A DNA stretch of 64,000 nucleotides from Panax quinquefolius (GCA_020205615.1 CM035160.1:121921552-121985551), one strand, 5' to 3'; numbered from the stretch's first letter, positions 34,601 through 47,539 are shown. Notes: a model not told the origin generated them from the sequence alone. Numbers and translations: made by a program.

Positions 34601-37600
34601 TGTAATACCCGAGAATTTCCACGTATTATTAAATGAATATATTAATGGAAATACTATTTATGTGAAAATAAGTATTATTAATTTATGAGTTGGATAATAC
34701 AATTGATTGTATTTGATCAATGCATGTTAAGATGTGTGAAGTGACAAATAGATTTATGAAATGCCTTGTGTGGTCTAATGCAAAACGAGAAAATTCACTA
34801 AGTAAGTTAACCCGGGAATTAAGAAGGTTAATCGGGTATGATCATGAGATTTTATATAGATAATCAATACACTCGTAGACTCGTAGCACCACTCGTGTGG
34901 ACATCATTTCATGTCATACAAAACAAGCTAGCGTCAAAATCGGCAGATGTAAATCGCACTAGCTTCGCAATCGTCGAGCACACGATGTAGTAGCTACCGT
35001 CTCGAAGTCGAAGATAAATCAAAGCAATTGCGCCATCATCAGTCGATTGAGTTAGTTAGTTTTCATCATTTAGCACTAAATTGGGGGACATTAATGTTAT
35101 ATGTGTAACATGGATGAAACCGTATGATAAGGAGTATATTGCAATGAGAAATGTTATGTCCAACGAAGGAATTATTAAATCATTAATTAGCATTAATTAA
35201 TTGTGGGAAATGGACTTCTTTGTATTAATTAATAATATGTGATTTTTATTATTTGCAATATATAATTAATGATTATGGAAATCCATAACTACATTGACCA
35301 ATTGTTGGATTAATTAATATTGGTGTTAATTAATTAAGAAAGTGCATGATTTATTTATTTTACATGAATAAGTAAGTTAGTAATATAATAATAATATTAT
35401 ATCCACCATTTAGTGCATATGAGTGCTAATGCAACTATACTATATGGAGTAGTGTGACATTGTGTGACTATATATTAAATTATAGTATTTTAAATAGTAA
35501 TTAATCAAGGAAGTGAATAAATTATTTAATTGACATAAATAAGTAAGTTAGTAATATAATAAGGTGATGATATGGTTATATGAGTGGTAGAGATAATTAT
35601 GGAACTACCCGGACAATAATACCTGACTGCATTATTATATTGCTTATATTTAATATACATAGACTATATGATGTAAGTGTATAATTAATCCCTATACACT
35701 CCTTATATGGTAACACTTGGACATTAAAACCATTTTTATAATAAAGTAACTATGTGAGAGTAATTCCAAGCTTGTTGTTGAGAGTCTCTTCTTGTCCCAA
35801 AATGAGTGGCACAAAGACATGAATAGTGACTACAAGCTATCATACGTAAACTTTCTAGTTGCTAAATCCTAGATGATCATGGCTAGCTAGGTAGTTGGTA
35901 TGGAGTGGTTGAGCCACCCTTCATGAACCATTGTTTCATCTCATTGCACCATGGATTCCCACTTTGTGTAACACCAATGTCCAGTCCATAATTCTTCTAT
36001 AAATGGCAGCCATGGTTATCAGTTAATGTTGCTTTAGAATTTCTGAGAATTGCTAAGTAGGGGAGTGAGAGCATACAAGCATTCTTAGAGCTTAGGAGTT
36101 CAATTAGGAGCAAGTTCTTTCACAACTCAGAGGTATAACTCCTTTCTTATTGCTTCCATTTCCGTTTATGTTAAATAGAGTCTTGAGCTCTTAAAATTTC
36201 AATTTCTTGAATTCATGGAAATAGATATTAGTATGGTGGAGTATTGTTCATATAGTTGTTATATGGCCTTACAAGCATGTCTAAATTGATAAATAAGTGA
36301 TTATGAGTGATTTCGTTTGTAAATTTTGTGTTTAGGCTAAACAGTTGCCGAGGTTACTGTTTCAAGCGCTTTGAACCAGTACCCGCTTAGTCGCGCCTAA
36401 TATTTGTATTGAGGCGCAGCTGCTAAATTGCTGGATTGTCAAATCACTGGAGCTTCTGCTTTATGATTGTTGATGTGATATATGGTGTACTAGCATGAAA
36501 ACATGTCTTAAAAGTATATATAGCTATATGGAGCTAAAGTGAGCTTGTTAGACTAGAATGAGCATGATCAAAGAAAGTATATAGCTTAAAATGGATTTAA
36601 GGACCTAAGAATGAACTTATTGTGTATGAATGCCATGTATATATTCTAACCTTGAAATCGTGATAGTATGACTTAGAAATGCATGAATAAACCTTTAGCT
36701 TGTGTCTATTTGATTAGTAAAGGAACATGAGCATGTTGAACCTATTAGCAAGCTTTGAATGTAAATATTGTCAAGATACCATGAGAACTAAAATCTGACA
36801 TTTGTGAGCATGTTTGATGACACTCTTAGACTCGCTCATGTAGTATAAACGTATATATACCATGCTTAGGTAGCACATTTCGAGAAAAGCATGAACAAAA
36901 CCTATTTTCCAACTAAGGCGGTGTTAGTTTCAAATATGTGTTGTGAATACACACAAACATGCCTAATATGAGTTTTATAACTATCTTGTATGATTAGAAA
37001 GCAATCATGCTAGACCTTGTGAATTCATAACCTCGAATGGCCTTTAAATGGTTTAAGTGTTTAAATTAGAAATATATTAGAAAAGGGAACCTAGATTGAC
37101 TTGAGGAGCATAAAAAGACCCTAAACATGACCAATATGATATGTGATTATTTTTTCGGGTTTTACAGAAACCACAAGGCAATATTGTGATCTTGGCTTGG
37201 AATCACAAATGTCCTAGGTTTAAGCTTATGGGCAATATTTCGAATCACGTTTGAATTTCGACTTTTGACAAAGAAACTTGCATTATGCCTATGATGCTAA
37301 ATGTGATCTAAAACCCTCTTGATATATATATATATATGTGTGATGCTTAGTTGTTAAGTTGGAGTTGTATTGAAATGAAAAGTCCATGAGTAGAAGAGGT
37401 CTTAACCTTGAGCATTCTTGATTTGTTTATAAAGTACTTAAGTATTTGATTCATGATGACTTATAAACTGATTTTTGTACCATATGTGCGCACTTGTATC
37501 TTGTTAAGCTTGATTAAAGGTTGTGTTAGCTAATGAACCTTGTATACATATAATACGCTATAAATAGGATTCGAAAGGTTGAGTTATTAACGTGGATATA

Positions 37601-38722
37601 CTACGCTTAATGCAAGTTTCTAAACCTACCTTATTACATTGAGCAAGTTTCTCTAACCTTACTCAAATTTATATTGAGCAAGTATCCGAACCCTACTATT
37701 ATTGTTGTGCAATATCATTGCATTATTTTATTCGACAAATATTGTAAGCTTATCCCTTTGAATACAAGTTATAATACTTCTCATTCAAATAAACTAGTAT
37801 GTTAAACCCCGGTGAAAGCTTTTATTCATGTTGAAACTAGTATTTCCCTTGAATATAGTGAAAGGGTCGATGCCATTTGATTCAACTAGACTATATACAT
37901 GGTTATAAAAAACTGTCCAAACCAATTGATTGGTGCGGAAATCTTAAGAACGTAGTTGAACAACCCTTTTGGTAAGGGAGTGTATGTTGTTGGAAACCCC
38001 AACACATGAATAAAAATTATTGTGGTGTTATACATAACGTGAAGTATTATTGACTGATCATCTATAGTACTTGATATTTTTGGTTATCAGTTTAATATTG
38101 GTAACTCTAGTGAAAGTTCAATGGTCCTTAGTTACGGCTCAGTATAAACTGCTTATCTAGTTAGATACATTGTTAGCCGTTGAATTCATATATATCTGTT
38201 GAATTATATTGAATTGTCATATCCCTTATTCTTGATGTTATTCTAACACTTTGAACTATCTTAGAAATAACCCTTCGATATTTCAAACCTTGTGATATTA
38301 TATCCTATACCCTTGTTGTATATTACTTGTTGGGCAATTTGTGCTCATCCTTGCTTATTTAAAACCTTTCAGTTAAGGCGGAACAGGGAGGTGTATCTGG
38401 GAAAGACAAGGGCAAGGGCAAGGCTACCGACTAGCTTGTCCCTTTATGTTTAAATTAATCATGTTGTATTAAGACTATTTGCAGACTATGTTTAAGCTTA
38501 AGTAGGATCATGTAATAAGTCTTTATTAGATATTATTATGTAATCTATTAAGCACTGTAGGTTGCGAGACCTGGGGGAATAATTATAATAAATCATTGTA
38601 TATTATTCTAAAGTAGATTTTCTGTTGTGTATGCGTTATTTTAGTTATTATGGTAATACTTTGAGAAAGTGACGAACCGAATTTGGGAGACCAAGTGGAG
38701 ATCAGAATTTGGGGGCGTCACA
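34601..38722 (+). repeat. Element C 3' LTR
   Basis: It starts TGTAATACCCGAG and ends GGGGGCGTCACA at 38722, followed by the target duplication GAAGA. It aligns with 24043-28670 except at three GC-rich islands (34862-35055, 36360-36450, 37148-37290) and the segment 37986-38189, which replaces 745 bp of the 5' LTR. It holds no gene. Confidence 0.92.
35998..36003 (+). promoter_or_regulatory. TATA box of the C 3' LTR
   Basis: TATAAA in the same context as 25378-25383. If active it would drive read-out into B sequence. Confidence 0.5.
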
Positions 38723-39075
38723 GAAGACCTGGTAGTTCATCTGAAAATACATCCATGAATTCATTTACTACAGATATTTAACCCATATTTGACCCCACCC
38801 GTTGGGTATCTACAACTTAGGCTAAATAAACTACACATCTTTTTTAAGAAATTTCCTTGCTTGCATTATTGTCAGACAATAAAGTGCCTTTGGCGATTTA
38901 CTTCTGTGAAACACTACCTTAGATGATTCGCAGTTTTAAGGTTTTCAAGCTTCTTACGGCAATTAATTATTTTCCAATGTTTGGACAACCAATCTATTCC
39001 TAGAATTACATCATATTCCTATAGCTGAATCGGAATTAAGTCTACATATAGTTCTTGAACCCGTATCTTATCACA
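38723..39075 (-). pseudogene. pol: Element B protease end and protease-RT linker (broken)
   Basis: Minus-strand remnants across frames include the end of the aspartic protease, a QAKK-like linker, and at 38723-38760 the ELPGL motif that joins the sequence at 24042. The first five bases (38723-38727) are the right copy of the C target duplication. Several stops are present. Confidence 0.75.
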
Positions 39076-39540
39076 TCAATTTCTATAAACATGCTTAACA
39101 TGGCTTACTTCTTTGTTCGTAACTTCTATATTCAGAGGAGTCTCTTGATTCTCTAGAGGCATACATAACTTTCTAGCAAATTTATGTGAGATAAAAGAAC
39201 AGGTCGTACCTGAATCAAACAATACATAAGCATTAATATTATTCATCGGGACGATACCTGAAACTACATCAGTAGTTGTAACTGTATCTTGGACCGTCAT
39301 GTTGAAGTTTTGGGTTGTCAGTTTATTTGGTGGAGTTGAACCTATTATTTTCAGTTTCTCATTGTTGTTCCCCTTCCTATTGCTTCCTCCGCAGGCTCCT
39401 TTCTTTGAGTAATTCCTTGCCACATAGTCAACTAAACTATAGACAAAACACCCATTGTTGTTCTTTAAATTGGAGCAATTAGGAGATATGAGTCCCTTCT
39501 GTCTACACTTGTAGCACGCTAACTTACCTTTCAGGCACAC
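39076..39540 (-). pseudogene. gag: Element B nucleocapsid knuckles and protease
   Basis: This open 154-residue segment has a first knuckle CYKCRQKGLISPNC (His replaced by Leu), a second badly damaged one, then [37 protein letters not shown] with the protease DSG, and LNIEVTNKEV. Its order and sequence match A 4030-4480 and C 30900-31330. The protease active site is kept but the zinc knuckles would not fold. Confidence 0.88.
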
Positions 39541-40363
39541 TCTTGAAAGGTTCTTCCCACAAGTCTTGCAGGATTCAACCCTTCTCTTAGGGCCTCCTTG
39601 TCTATTTCTAGAATTATTTCACTTCCTCTTCTAGCCAGTGCCACTGCCACCGCCCACCTCGGTCTTGATTGATCCCTCAATCTTACCCTTATTATTTCTT
39701 TCTTTATTATAGATGCTCATAGCCTCACTTCCTATTTCAACTATTATAGCTTTCTCTAGGATCATTCCAAAATATACTATTTGCAATACAGATAAATTAT
39801 TGTAGAGCCAATGTTTTATTCTCTACTCAAATCTTCTCATGTCCCTCTCCTCTGTATCAATCTGATGTAGAGAAAAACATTCCAGTTCATTGAACCTAGT
39901 TGCATATTGAGACACTGTCATGTCCCCTTGTTTCAAATCTAAGAATTGAATCTCCATACGACTCTGCTGGCTCTGAGGTAAATAGTTCTCAAAAAATATT
40001 TCTTTGAACTTATCCCAAGAAACTACTCTTGTCCCTACCCGACTCTAGTTGGCCTCCCACCAAAAGTTAGCCTCTCCTTTCATTAAGTACATAACAAAAT
40101 CGCTTTCAGCTCCTCACATACCTTGGCGATAACAAACGCCTACTCAATCTCTTTTATCCATGACTGAGCCTCTATAGGCTCAGTGGTAACCCTAAATTAA
40201 CTTTAAACTCCTTAAAACTAGTCCCCGACACAGCAGCGGGATTCCTCTATTGGAATGCCCCTAACAATAAATCTGAAATTTGTTGGATGGGATCCCTATC
40301 CCTATTATCATTCACACTACGAGATTGTGCCTCTTCATTTCTTTGGCGTCTTCTTAGCTGCAT
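39541..40363 (-). pseudogene. gag: Element B gag, N-terminal and capsid part (broken)
   Basis: The minus-strand start is ATG at 40361-40363 (MQLRRRQRNEE), preceded by TTTTTAACAG three bases away, as in A. A DPIQQISDLLLGAF segment equals VDLIQRLVDLLGEAL of C. Downstream the capsid motifs are scattered over all frames with many stops, making this the most decayed gag of the three. Confidence 0.75.
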
Positions 40364-41045
40364 TTTCTGTTAAAAATAAAATAATGTTGTTATTATTATT
40401 TTAAATGTTTTTCATTCTTTAAAGCATTTTTATTCAATGCAACAAATTCTCATCATAAGCATATTTAATAAAAACATTATATTAATGTGTCATTCTTACA
40501 TTAAAGATATATATAGCTATCCGCTATATTTACATGGCATAACACTTTCGGCTATTTATTTTTACATCCTTCTATTAAATACAGAAAGAAGGGATTTACC
40601 TATTCTAATCCTTAACTTATATACTCCCTCCGTCCCAAGATAAAAGTCCTTATTACTATTTTGGGTTGTCCCATGTTAAATGTCCTCTTTCTTTTAATAA
40701 CCAAACTTTTACACATTTTTCCTATTATGCCCGTGGCATTAAATATCTCATTAATGACATTATTATGAGCAATTTTGTCATTTTATTCCTCTTCTTAAAA
40801 TGCGTAAAAAGTCCACTAGGACTTTTATCCTGGGACGGAGGGAGTACAAGTTAGGATTTACAAAATTTATCCCGCTATATATAAAAAAAGGAGGGATTCA
40901 CATTATATAATTACTCACATATATATTTACATATCCATCTATACTATCTATGCTTGTCCTCTAGCAACCGTGTTATCGCTCTCTTCTACAGCTATGCTCG
41001 CCACCCTTTGTTGAGTGATGGTGTGCAAGGTATGTTCGTCCTCTG
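40364..41045 (-). other. Element B spacer between gag and ORF0, with a MITE
   Basis: Minus-strand leader equal to 29664-30009 in C, enlarged by the 221-bp Stowaway at 40624-40844. No coding capacity is seen; the small plus-strand ORFs here run through the MITE. Confidence 0.6.
40624..40844. mobile_element. Stowaway MITE (Tc1/mariner-derived)
   Basis: The terminal inverted repeat CTCCCTCCGTCCCA (40624) pairs with TGGGACGGAGGGAG (40844). TA duplications flank it at 40622-40623 and 40845-40846. The inner part is palindromic too (AGATAAAAGTCC against GGACTTTTATCC). The 221-bp length and termini are those of plant Stowaway elements, which are moved in trans by mariner transposases. Confidence 0.96.
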
Positions 41046-41659
41046 TCAGATAGAAGACCACCCTATCTTGGTACGATCAATAGACCTCGAGTACGTGAAG
41101 TACATCTTATCTGCCTCGCGCTTATGCACTCTTACCTCATGCTCCAGATCCTTTGCTAGATCTTGAGCTCTCAACCTATCGAGGACCTCTTCCTCCCAAT
41201 TAGCATTTATAGCCTATTTCTCCATCTGAAGGTCGTGTGCCTTCACCAAATAAAGTTGAGCCAAATTATTGGCTTCATGGAGATTGATACTAAGATCCAA
41301 GTTCTGATCTATCAGATGGTGCACTAATGTCCCCAACTGAACTAAAGCCTCCTCAACTTCAAGGTTCACCTCATCAACCTTAATCAACTCATAATCTTTC
41401 TCGGGCTCCACTGTTGTTGTGGGTACCCCCCACCCCACACCGCCCTCATTCTCTACCTCATGAGACAAAAACTACTGCGTATTGACACCCGTAATACCAG
41501 CTGGCAAACCAACATCATGTCCATCTTCAGAAGGACCTACTCCTCATCACTCTCTACTATGACCACTAGCACAGGCTCAAGTGCAGGTATAAGTGGAGCA
41601 AACAGCTGCTCAACCAAGATATGGATATTGTAATACATCTCGCCTCCTGACATATACAT
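41046..41659 (-). pseudogene. ORF0 of element B (broken)
   Basis: This lies in the same position as the ORF0s of A and C. From an ATG near 41657 (after TATATGTCAG, acceptor-like) a Glu-rich start reads to a stop near 41530. A frameshift then opens 41468-41214, with EVEEALVQLG, HLIDQNLDLSINLHEANNLAQ, and continues past TAG as NWEEEVLDRLRAQDLAKDLEHEV to about 41046. The coiled-coil character is kept. Sequence identity to the others is low, so homology rests on place, length and architecture. Confidence 0.6.
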
Positions 41660-41835
41660 TTTAAACAATCCATGTTGATTAGTACATTTCATCAAATCAC
41701 ATTTGATATTATAAATAACATCTAAATTTATGTTATTTTTAATTCTTTAGACTTTTACTGATGAATTTCCACAATTCATCTCTTAGCAAACTCTATCTAA
41801 GTTTTTTTTACTTTTTGACTTCTTCTAACTTCTCT

Positions 41836-41877
41836 AGGTTATAGCCTAAGGTGCCCCCCACCTAAGGTTTCTAACCT
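41836..41877 (-). ncRNA. Leader stem-loop of element B
   Basis: Plus-strand AGGTTA (41836-41841) and TAACCT (41872-41877) are complementary. The inner arms CCTAAGGTG and CACCTAAGG extend the stem around a C-rich/G-rich loop. It is next to the primer site, as in A and C, and is the longest stem of the three. Confidence 0.55.
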
Positions 41878-41880
41878 ATA

Positions 41881-41892
41881 ACTTTGATACCA
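41881..41892 (-). other. Primer-binding site of element B (initiator Met tRNA)
   Basis: On the minus strand this reads TGGTATCAAAGT, two bases off the usual Met-tRNA site and three bases after the LTR end. Confidence 0.9.
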
Positions 41893-41895
41893 ACT

Positions 41896-44652
41896 TGTGA
41901 TGCCCCCAAATTCGAGTACCTTTAAACTTCAGATCTAGTGTTTCACGGTATTAACTCTAACATGCATCTAACCATGCATTCATACTAATACGAAAGTAAT
42001 TACTAATTATTTTATGCTTATTATTACATACCCAGGTTCTATGACCTTTAAATCTTCTTAACATGATAATTAAAAAAGTAATTATTTATAATAAGCCTAT
42101 CTATTATAGATAGGGTTCACATCCTCTTATTCATTCATTTTGCCTTTGCCCTTGTCCTTTCCAGAAACTTCTACACGCTCAGTTTTAGCTGAAAACATTT
42201 TATTTAAAGAAGGAATGAGCATTTACATACCCAACAAGTATAGTAGTTGCATATAAAATAACAAAATAAAGAATCATGCTTTCATACTTCTAAACCTTCA
42301 ACAACTGAACAAACGTTGTGAAGAGATCTCAAATGATAAGAAATTACTTCCTTTGTTTTCAAAACATATTTTTGAAATGACATACTAACTTTAGTTGAGC
42401 GGTCATAAGACCTCAAACTTTCATTTTTTTCATTTCGAAAAGGTTTGAACAATTATTTCACTATAAACCGTCAAGACTTGCGGGTACATTGGGTAATCAA
42501 CCCTTTTTACCTAGCATTGATCAACACTACATGGCGAACGAATTATTTTATGTTCTTCCATCACTCGACATTTCAGGCCGACAATATTAAAACATTCCCC
42601 GAATATTAGTGTTGTTCATTCTCATATTGAATCCGTACCAAGTAGAAATTGGCTTGGAAAATTAATTTAAACTCAATAATAATTCAAAAGATCATATCTA
42701 GTTCATTAAAAAGTTTTAACATGTGTTTAGCCGATATAAATGGCATTGACACACCTTTTAAACCATTCACACATATTAGAACTTTGAAAACTTGAACAAG
42801 TCATGCATTATAGCAAAGCTTAATAGTTTATGCATTATAGCATAGTTGAACACTTATACAACCAACAAAGAGTTTGTATAAGTCTGAAGTTTACACAATC
42901 ATAAACATTGTGTAAACCGAAGCATACATAAATCATAAAAAATGTATAAACCAAAGTATACATAAGAATTATTCATAAGAATATACATCCACATACTTTA
43001 AACCAACATTTTACTGAAGATTGAATGGAGTTAGAATATTTGCCTTAGCAGTCTTTAATACTTTAGCGTTAATCCCGCTTTGTAAGTCCTACACATTCAG
43101 TGCATATAAAAATACTAATTAGCCACGTATAAACGTCACTCATGGTTTCATTAACTCCTCCTTCTAGCGTGCTATATCCGAATCATAAATGCTGAATATT
43201 CATTAAGTTTATTATCATTTGTTATGGTTTTTTGACGTCTACACGTCATACTCCCAACTTCATTATGCTAACGCCTAAGCTATACACTCTCATGTATACT
43301 GAGCACGTCCATTCCACACATATACTCAATATTTTTATTACTTCAAGTATTTTAGGTTTACAATGCTTATCCTTTCAATTAACATGCAACCATTCAATAA
43401 GATTTTAATCACTTATTATAGTGATATATTAGCTGAACATTTATGTTCATATTCATTTTACACAATCCCCTAATATCTGAGTTCAAAATAACTCTTTACT
43501 GGGTTTTGTATAGCGCTGTGGCGCCCACTCCCAGGATTAATGTCGGCACTGCGGCTCCCGAAGATAGTAGCTCAGCTCAGAAGCAGCGCTGTGGTGCCGA
43601 CTTTTATGCTGGTAATGGCGTTGCGGCGCCATTCATACATCTTAAATATTTTTACGATTTTTAAAGATAACTTTGAGACATCATAACTTTATTATCTCTT
43701 ATCGGAACGAATCCGTTCTTGAAACAATTTCTTACTCTTACTACATACTACAAATTCCCTTGGACAAAATAATTATCTGAACTCTCTAAAAAGCCTTTAA
43801 ATCGGCTCAAAATTTCTTCAGGAACTAATTTTTTGTTAAATGACGTTCTGGACGTCAAATTTTCAAATTATTGGAACTCACTCATCTGAAATTAGATTGG
43901 GCTCTTTCTTGAACCCACGGCTCACATATTCATGTAACTACATAACCCTTAAGAATAAATAATTTTTGGAAGCGTTAACTACCCGTAAACTTGATCTAAA
44001 ATGGTACCAAGCTAAGATTTTTCACACTTGACACCTTTGATGGAAAATTTCTCCATAACTTTATTATGGTGTGTTTTTCCTCCGTTCCACACTTTATTTA
44101 TACCACAACATATAAATAAACATTTATTAAAGTTCGTTTATAGTCCACTATTACTTGTTTTCCATCCTTATGCTTAGGCGTACCATTTTAATTCATTTAT
44201 TTACGTAGCATACATCATTAAGGTTTCTTAACAAAGCGGCTCTCCTTTATATCCACCATATAATTTTAAGGTTCATCATGACCTTCAATTAACCTACCAC
44301 TAATAAATACTTCAAACAAGAAAAATAAAAAGATAAAGAAATGATTATTCAAGGTTTAACTCTTATGGTTTTTTATTCTTCCTCTTCTCATTTCAAGATT
44401 GGATTAAGCTTTGATATTGGTCTCCTCTTCCTCTCCTTAGGTTCGGCCCTCTCCTCTATCTTTCTCTAGCTTTCTAGCTTCCTTTCTTTTGTTTTTTAAT
44501 ACTTAGAACTATTCTGCTAACAAATGAAAAAGGGGACTTGATTTGCTTATATAAAAGTTAGTTTTCATTTATTACATGTTGGTCACCCAACTTAAGTCAT
44601 ATAAGGTCTTCCCACTCATGTTTAAAAGCTTACTAATCACCCTCTTGAGTTG
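41896..44652 (-). repeat. Element B 5' LTR (truncated at its start)
   Basis: On the minus strand it ends GGGGGCATCACA at 41896. The part 43340-44652 aligns with the two pieces of the B 3' LTR (13323-14260 and 19885-20312), which shows where E inserted. The LTR start, about 835 bp, is missing beyond 44652, where similarity to 20313 stops abruptly. A GC-rich block with repeated CTGTGGCGCC or TTGCGGCGCC motifs lies at 43510-43640. Confidence 0.87.
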
Positions 44653-45258
44653 CAATCCTTTTTCTCTTCTTAGCTTCTACCTTGAATCCTTCTTGCTTGA
44701 TCAACTGCTTTAATTCTCCAAAACCTAAGTTAAAACTAGGGTTTTTGAATGAAAAATTGAATAGAATCCTAATAACTAACATAAACATCTATTTATAAGT
44801 TTTGTTATAATTCCTAATCAAACTATGAAATCCAATTCACGTTACAACTCAATTGCAGGTCTTTAATGAAAAGTCAAACTTGGTCAACTACCGAACTAGC
44901 GTGACCGCACTACTTTTGTACTTCCTTTGGGCGTGGTCGCGCTGCTATGGTAGAGAAGAATTTTTGAGACTGAAGTTTGGCGAGGCCGCACTACTCACCA
45001 GATCATTTTGGGCGCGGTCGCGCTGCCCCTGATCTATAGTTTTCTGATCCTTTTTAAGTTGTTTCCATCCAAATGTCACCAACACAGTTCCCAATCATAA
45101 TATCTACAAGAAGAACATAAAATACATGAAAAGTAACTAAAAACCATAGGAATACACAACAATTACAGTCAATTAATATATGCTTCGTAAGTATGAAACC
45201 TACTCATCATCCATAACATCTATTATGGATATAGTGTTGATATAGGCATAATTCTCCC
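44653..45258. repeat. Unassigned LTR-like fragment with GC-rich inverted repeats
   Basis: Similarity to the B LTR ends at 44652. At 44880-45025 two units each pair an AGCGTGACCGC or GCGAGGCCGC arm with a GGTCGCGCTGC arm about 40 bp later, in otherwise AT-rich sequence. Such GC islands occur in the LTRs of this window, so this is probably a piece of another LTR. No ends, ORF or domain could be found. Confidence 0.4.
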
Positions 45259-46320
45259 TGTTGGAATACTTTATCATCATTTTTCGTGCATCAAGCTCAA
45301 CCTTGGATGGGATTGGAGCTTGGGGGCAGAAGAAGTGGTGGTAGTGATTATGGTACATTTAATGGAAGAGTCTAACTATTAAAGCCCAATAATTGAATAA
45401 TAAATGAGAGAACACGGAAGCCGAAGCTAGATATACGGGTCAAGTGAACCAACACTTACTGTCGGGTCTCACCGTTAATATTACCTTTAAGTTAAACCAC
45501 TTATTACGCCATTTGAGGGAAACATGAAAATGAAAAGAGTCGGCCATTTCAAAACCCTTCCTTCCCAAAAAATAACCTCTAAATTTTAGATCTGTCTTTT
45601 CAAAAGGCAAAATGAATGAATAAGAGCATGATTATTTAGCCCATGGTCCATGTGGAAGAATACTCCCCACATAGGAAATTGGGCCCGATGGATTCGGTGA
45701 GCCATTGTTCACGTAGAGGAAGTCTCCCCATATAAGAATCTGTTTGGGCAGTAAGAGAATTTTAAGTAATCTAAGATTCCTAATTATATTTGATTTCTAA
45801 CTCCTAAGAAAACTGTTAGGATAGAATCTGACTTTCTTTTTTTAAGGAGATTCAGTTCAATCCCATTAAGGAATCTGACCTAGTGAGGAATTATATTTCC
45901 TTACGAGGAAGGGCATAGAGGAGGTGTGATCACTATAAATACAAGGTTAAATACCTCCATTTTTAAACTTTGTTTAGCATGTACTTATTCTCACACAAGA
46001 GTTATCCCTGGCGACCTAGGTCGTCAAGCTTCTTCGTGTGATTTTGTTTATGTGTAGGATTGGACACGCTTTTGATGATTGAGACGAGTGGAAGAATCTT
46101 GGTGTTAACAGTTTTGATTATGTTTATCATATTTGATGTTTTCCTTTTCTTAATTTGGTTTCAATTGGTTCAGTTATGATGTTATACTTTTGGGGAATTG
46201 TCTGTAATATTTTTTTCTTCTAGGTTATCCTCTTTAGGATGTCGTTCTTAATGATATTCATATTATGTTACAGGTATTTTTTTGAATTCAATGCACAAAA
46301 GGCGTACCATTGAAGGCAAG
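45259..46320 (+). repeat. Unassigned LTR-like segment with direct repeats and a TATA box
   Basis: This has promoter-like layout. Two diverged direct repeats (about 45645-45700 and 45705-45760) carry CATGTGGAAGAATACTCCCC and CACGTAGAGGAAGTCTCCCC; then comes CTATAAATACAAGG near 45950 and a pyrimidine-rich leader. The start TGTTGG (45259) could be an LTR end. No primer site or coding domain follows, so the family is not assigned. Confidence 0.35.
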
Positions 46321-46976
46321 AAGAAGGCTTGCGGGAGGAAGCAAAATTAAGATTTTTTTCACATAATCAACTTTAGAGGAGTTTTTTGTTATATTCTTAG
46401 TCATGCTATTTTAGATGTCATTGTTAAGATGGTTTGTTATTGTATCTTTTTGGGTTTTGCATGATCCATGTTAATACACATTTTTCTGTTTACAACTTTA
46501 AGAATTACAACTTTATGAAATGATTTTGAGAAGTTTAATTTTCAAGTATTTTTCACTTACTTAGTGGCATAGTGCATCTCAAGTATTTGATGAAATGAGT
46601 CTGAGAATATTTTTTATTTTTGTTTTTCCAACATGTTGCCCACAATATTTTAGTGATAATCAATTCATATACGAGTTTCTATCCATTTTTAAAATTTTCT
46701 CATATAACTTAACTTACTTAACCATCACTTTATGATTATACAGACACGTGCTTTATACTGGCTATCAAACTAATTAATATAAAGAATGATGCATAGTCAA
46801 TGTTAAGTGGGTGTTCGATAATTAGTTATCAGTTAGTAGTAGTTTTTTTACTCTTTAGGTGTTCGTGTATGTCTTATTTTATGACATATAAGTTGACTAA
46901 GAAGTCATTTTTTAGAAGTAACAATTTATTGCTTCTCAAAAACTGACTTATAAGTCATTTTAAAATAAGTAAGTTT
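46321..46976. other. Non-coding stretch, nothing recognised
   Basis: AT-rich, no ORF above noise. The last part (from about 46800) holds GGGTGTTCGATAA and repeated GACTTATAAGTCATTTT. It could be half of a small DNA transposon cut by the insertion of I at 46977, but no matching end is seen. Confidence 0.4.
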
Positions 46977-47539
46977 TGTGACGCCCCCAAAATAGGTCTA
47001 CACAACCTATTTTGAGTCGCCAAATACATGGTACAGAATTCAAATACAAACTTCATTTATACAACTGTCGTGCAAAATACGACAACACAATAGCTGATTT
47101 TCAATATAAATATTATCTCGTAGACAATATCCAAACTCAAATAAAGCCCTCATTACAAATATTGTCACACTATTTTACAAAAAAGTGAGGACTACTATAA
47201 TAACCATCTTGCGCCATTACTCCACTCTCCGACTAGTCCCAGCTACATTCTCACCTCCTGAGAAGAACAATGGAATCAAAAGGAAAAGGGTGAGTTCAAC
47301 TAGCCCAGTAAAAAATATTATGACTAAGATAATGTAGAACAAGTTATACTTAGTCCTCAACAGGAAAAAATCTAATAGAATACAATATACAATAAGTTTT
47401 AGATCAACAACTGCAGCGGAATAAGTAATCCATTAGAATTGTCAAGTAGAGCGTAAAGTCTACTATCTTCTATGATTTAAAAGTCCATCATCAGTATTTT
47501 ATCCATGTAACAACAATCAATAAATGTTTCAAATCATCA

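Noticed and set aside
41214..41468. 84-codon minus-strand ORF as an independent gene
   Set aside because: Its place after the primer site and before gag, and its coiled-coil makeup, mark it as part of the broken ORF0 of B.
46800..46976. hAT-type or other MITE half
   Set aside because: There is a GGGTGTTCG-like end and internal repeats, but no second end or duplication, so it was kept only as a note.
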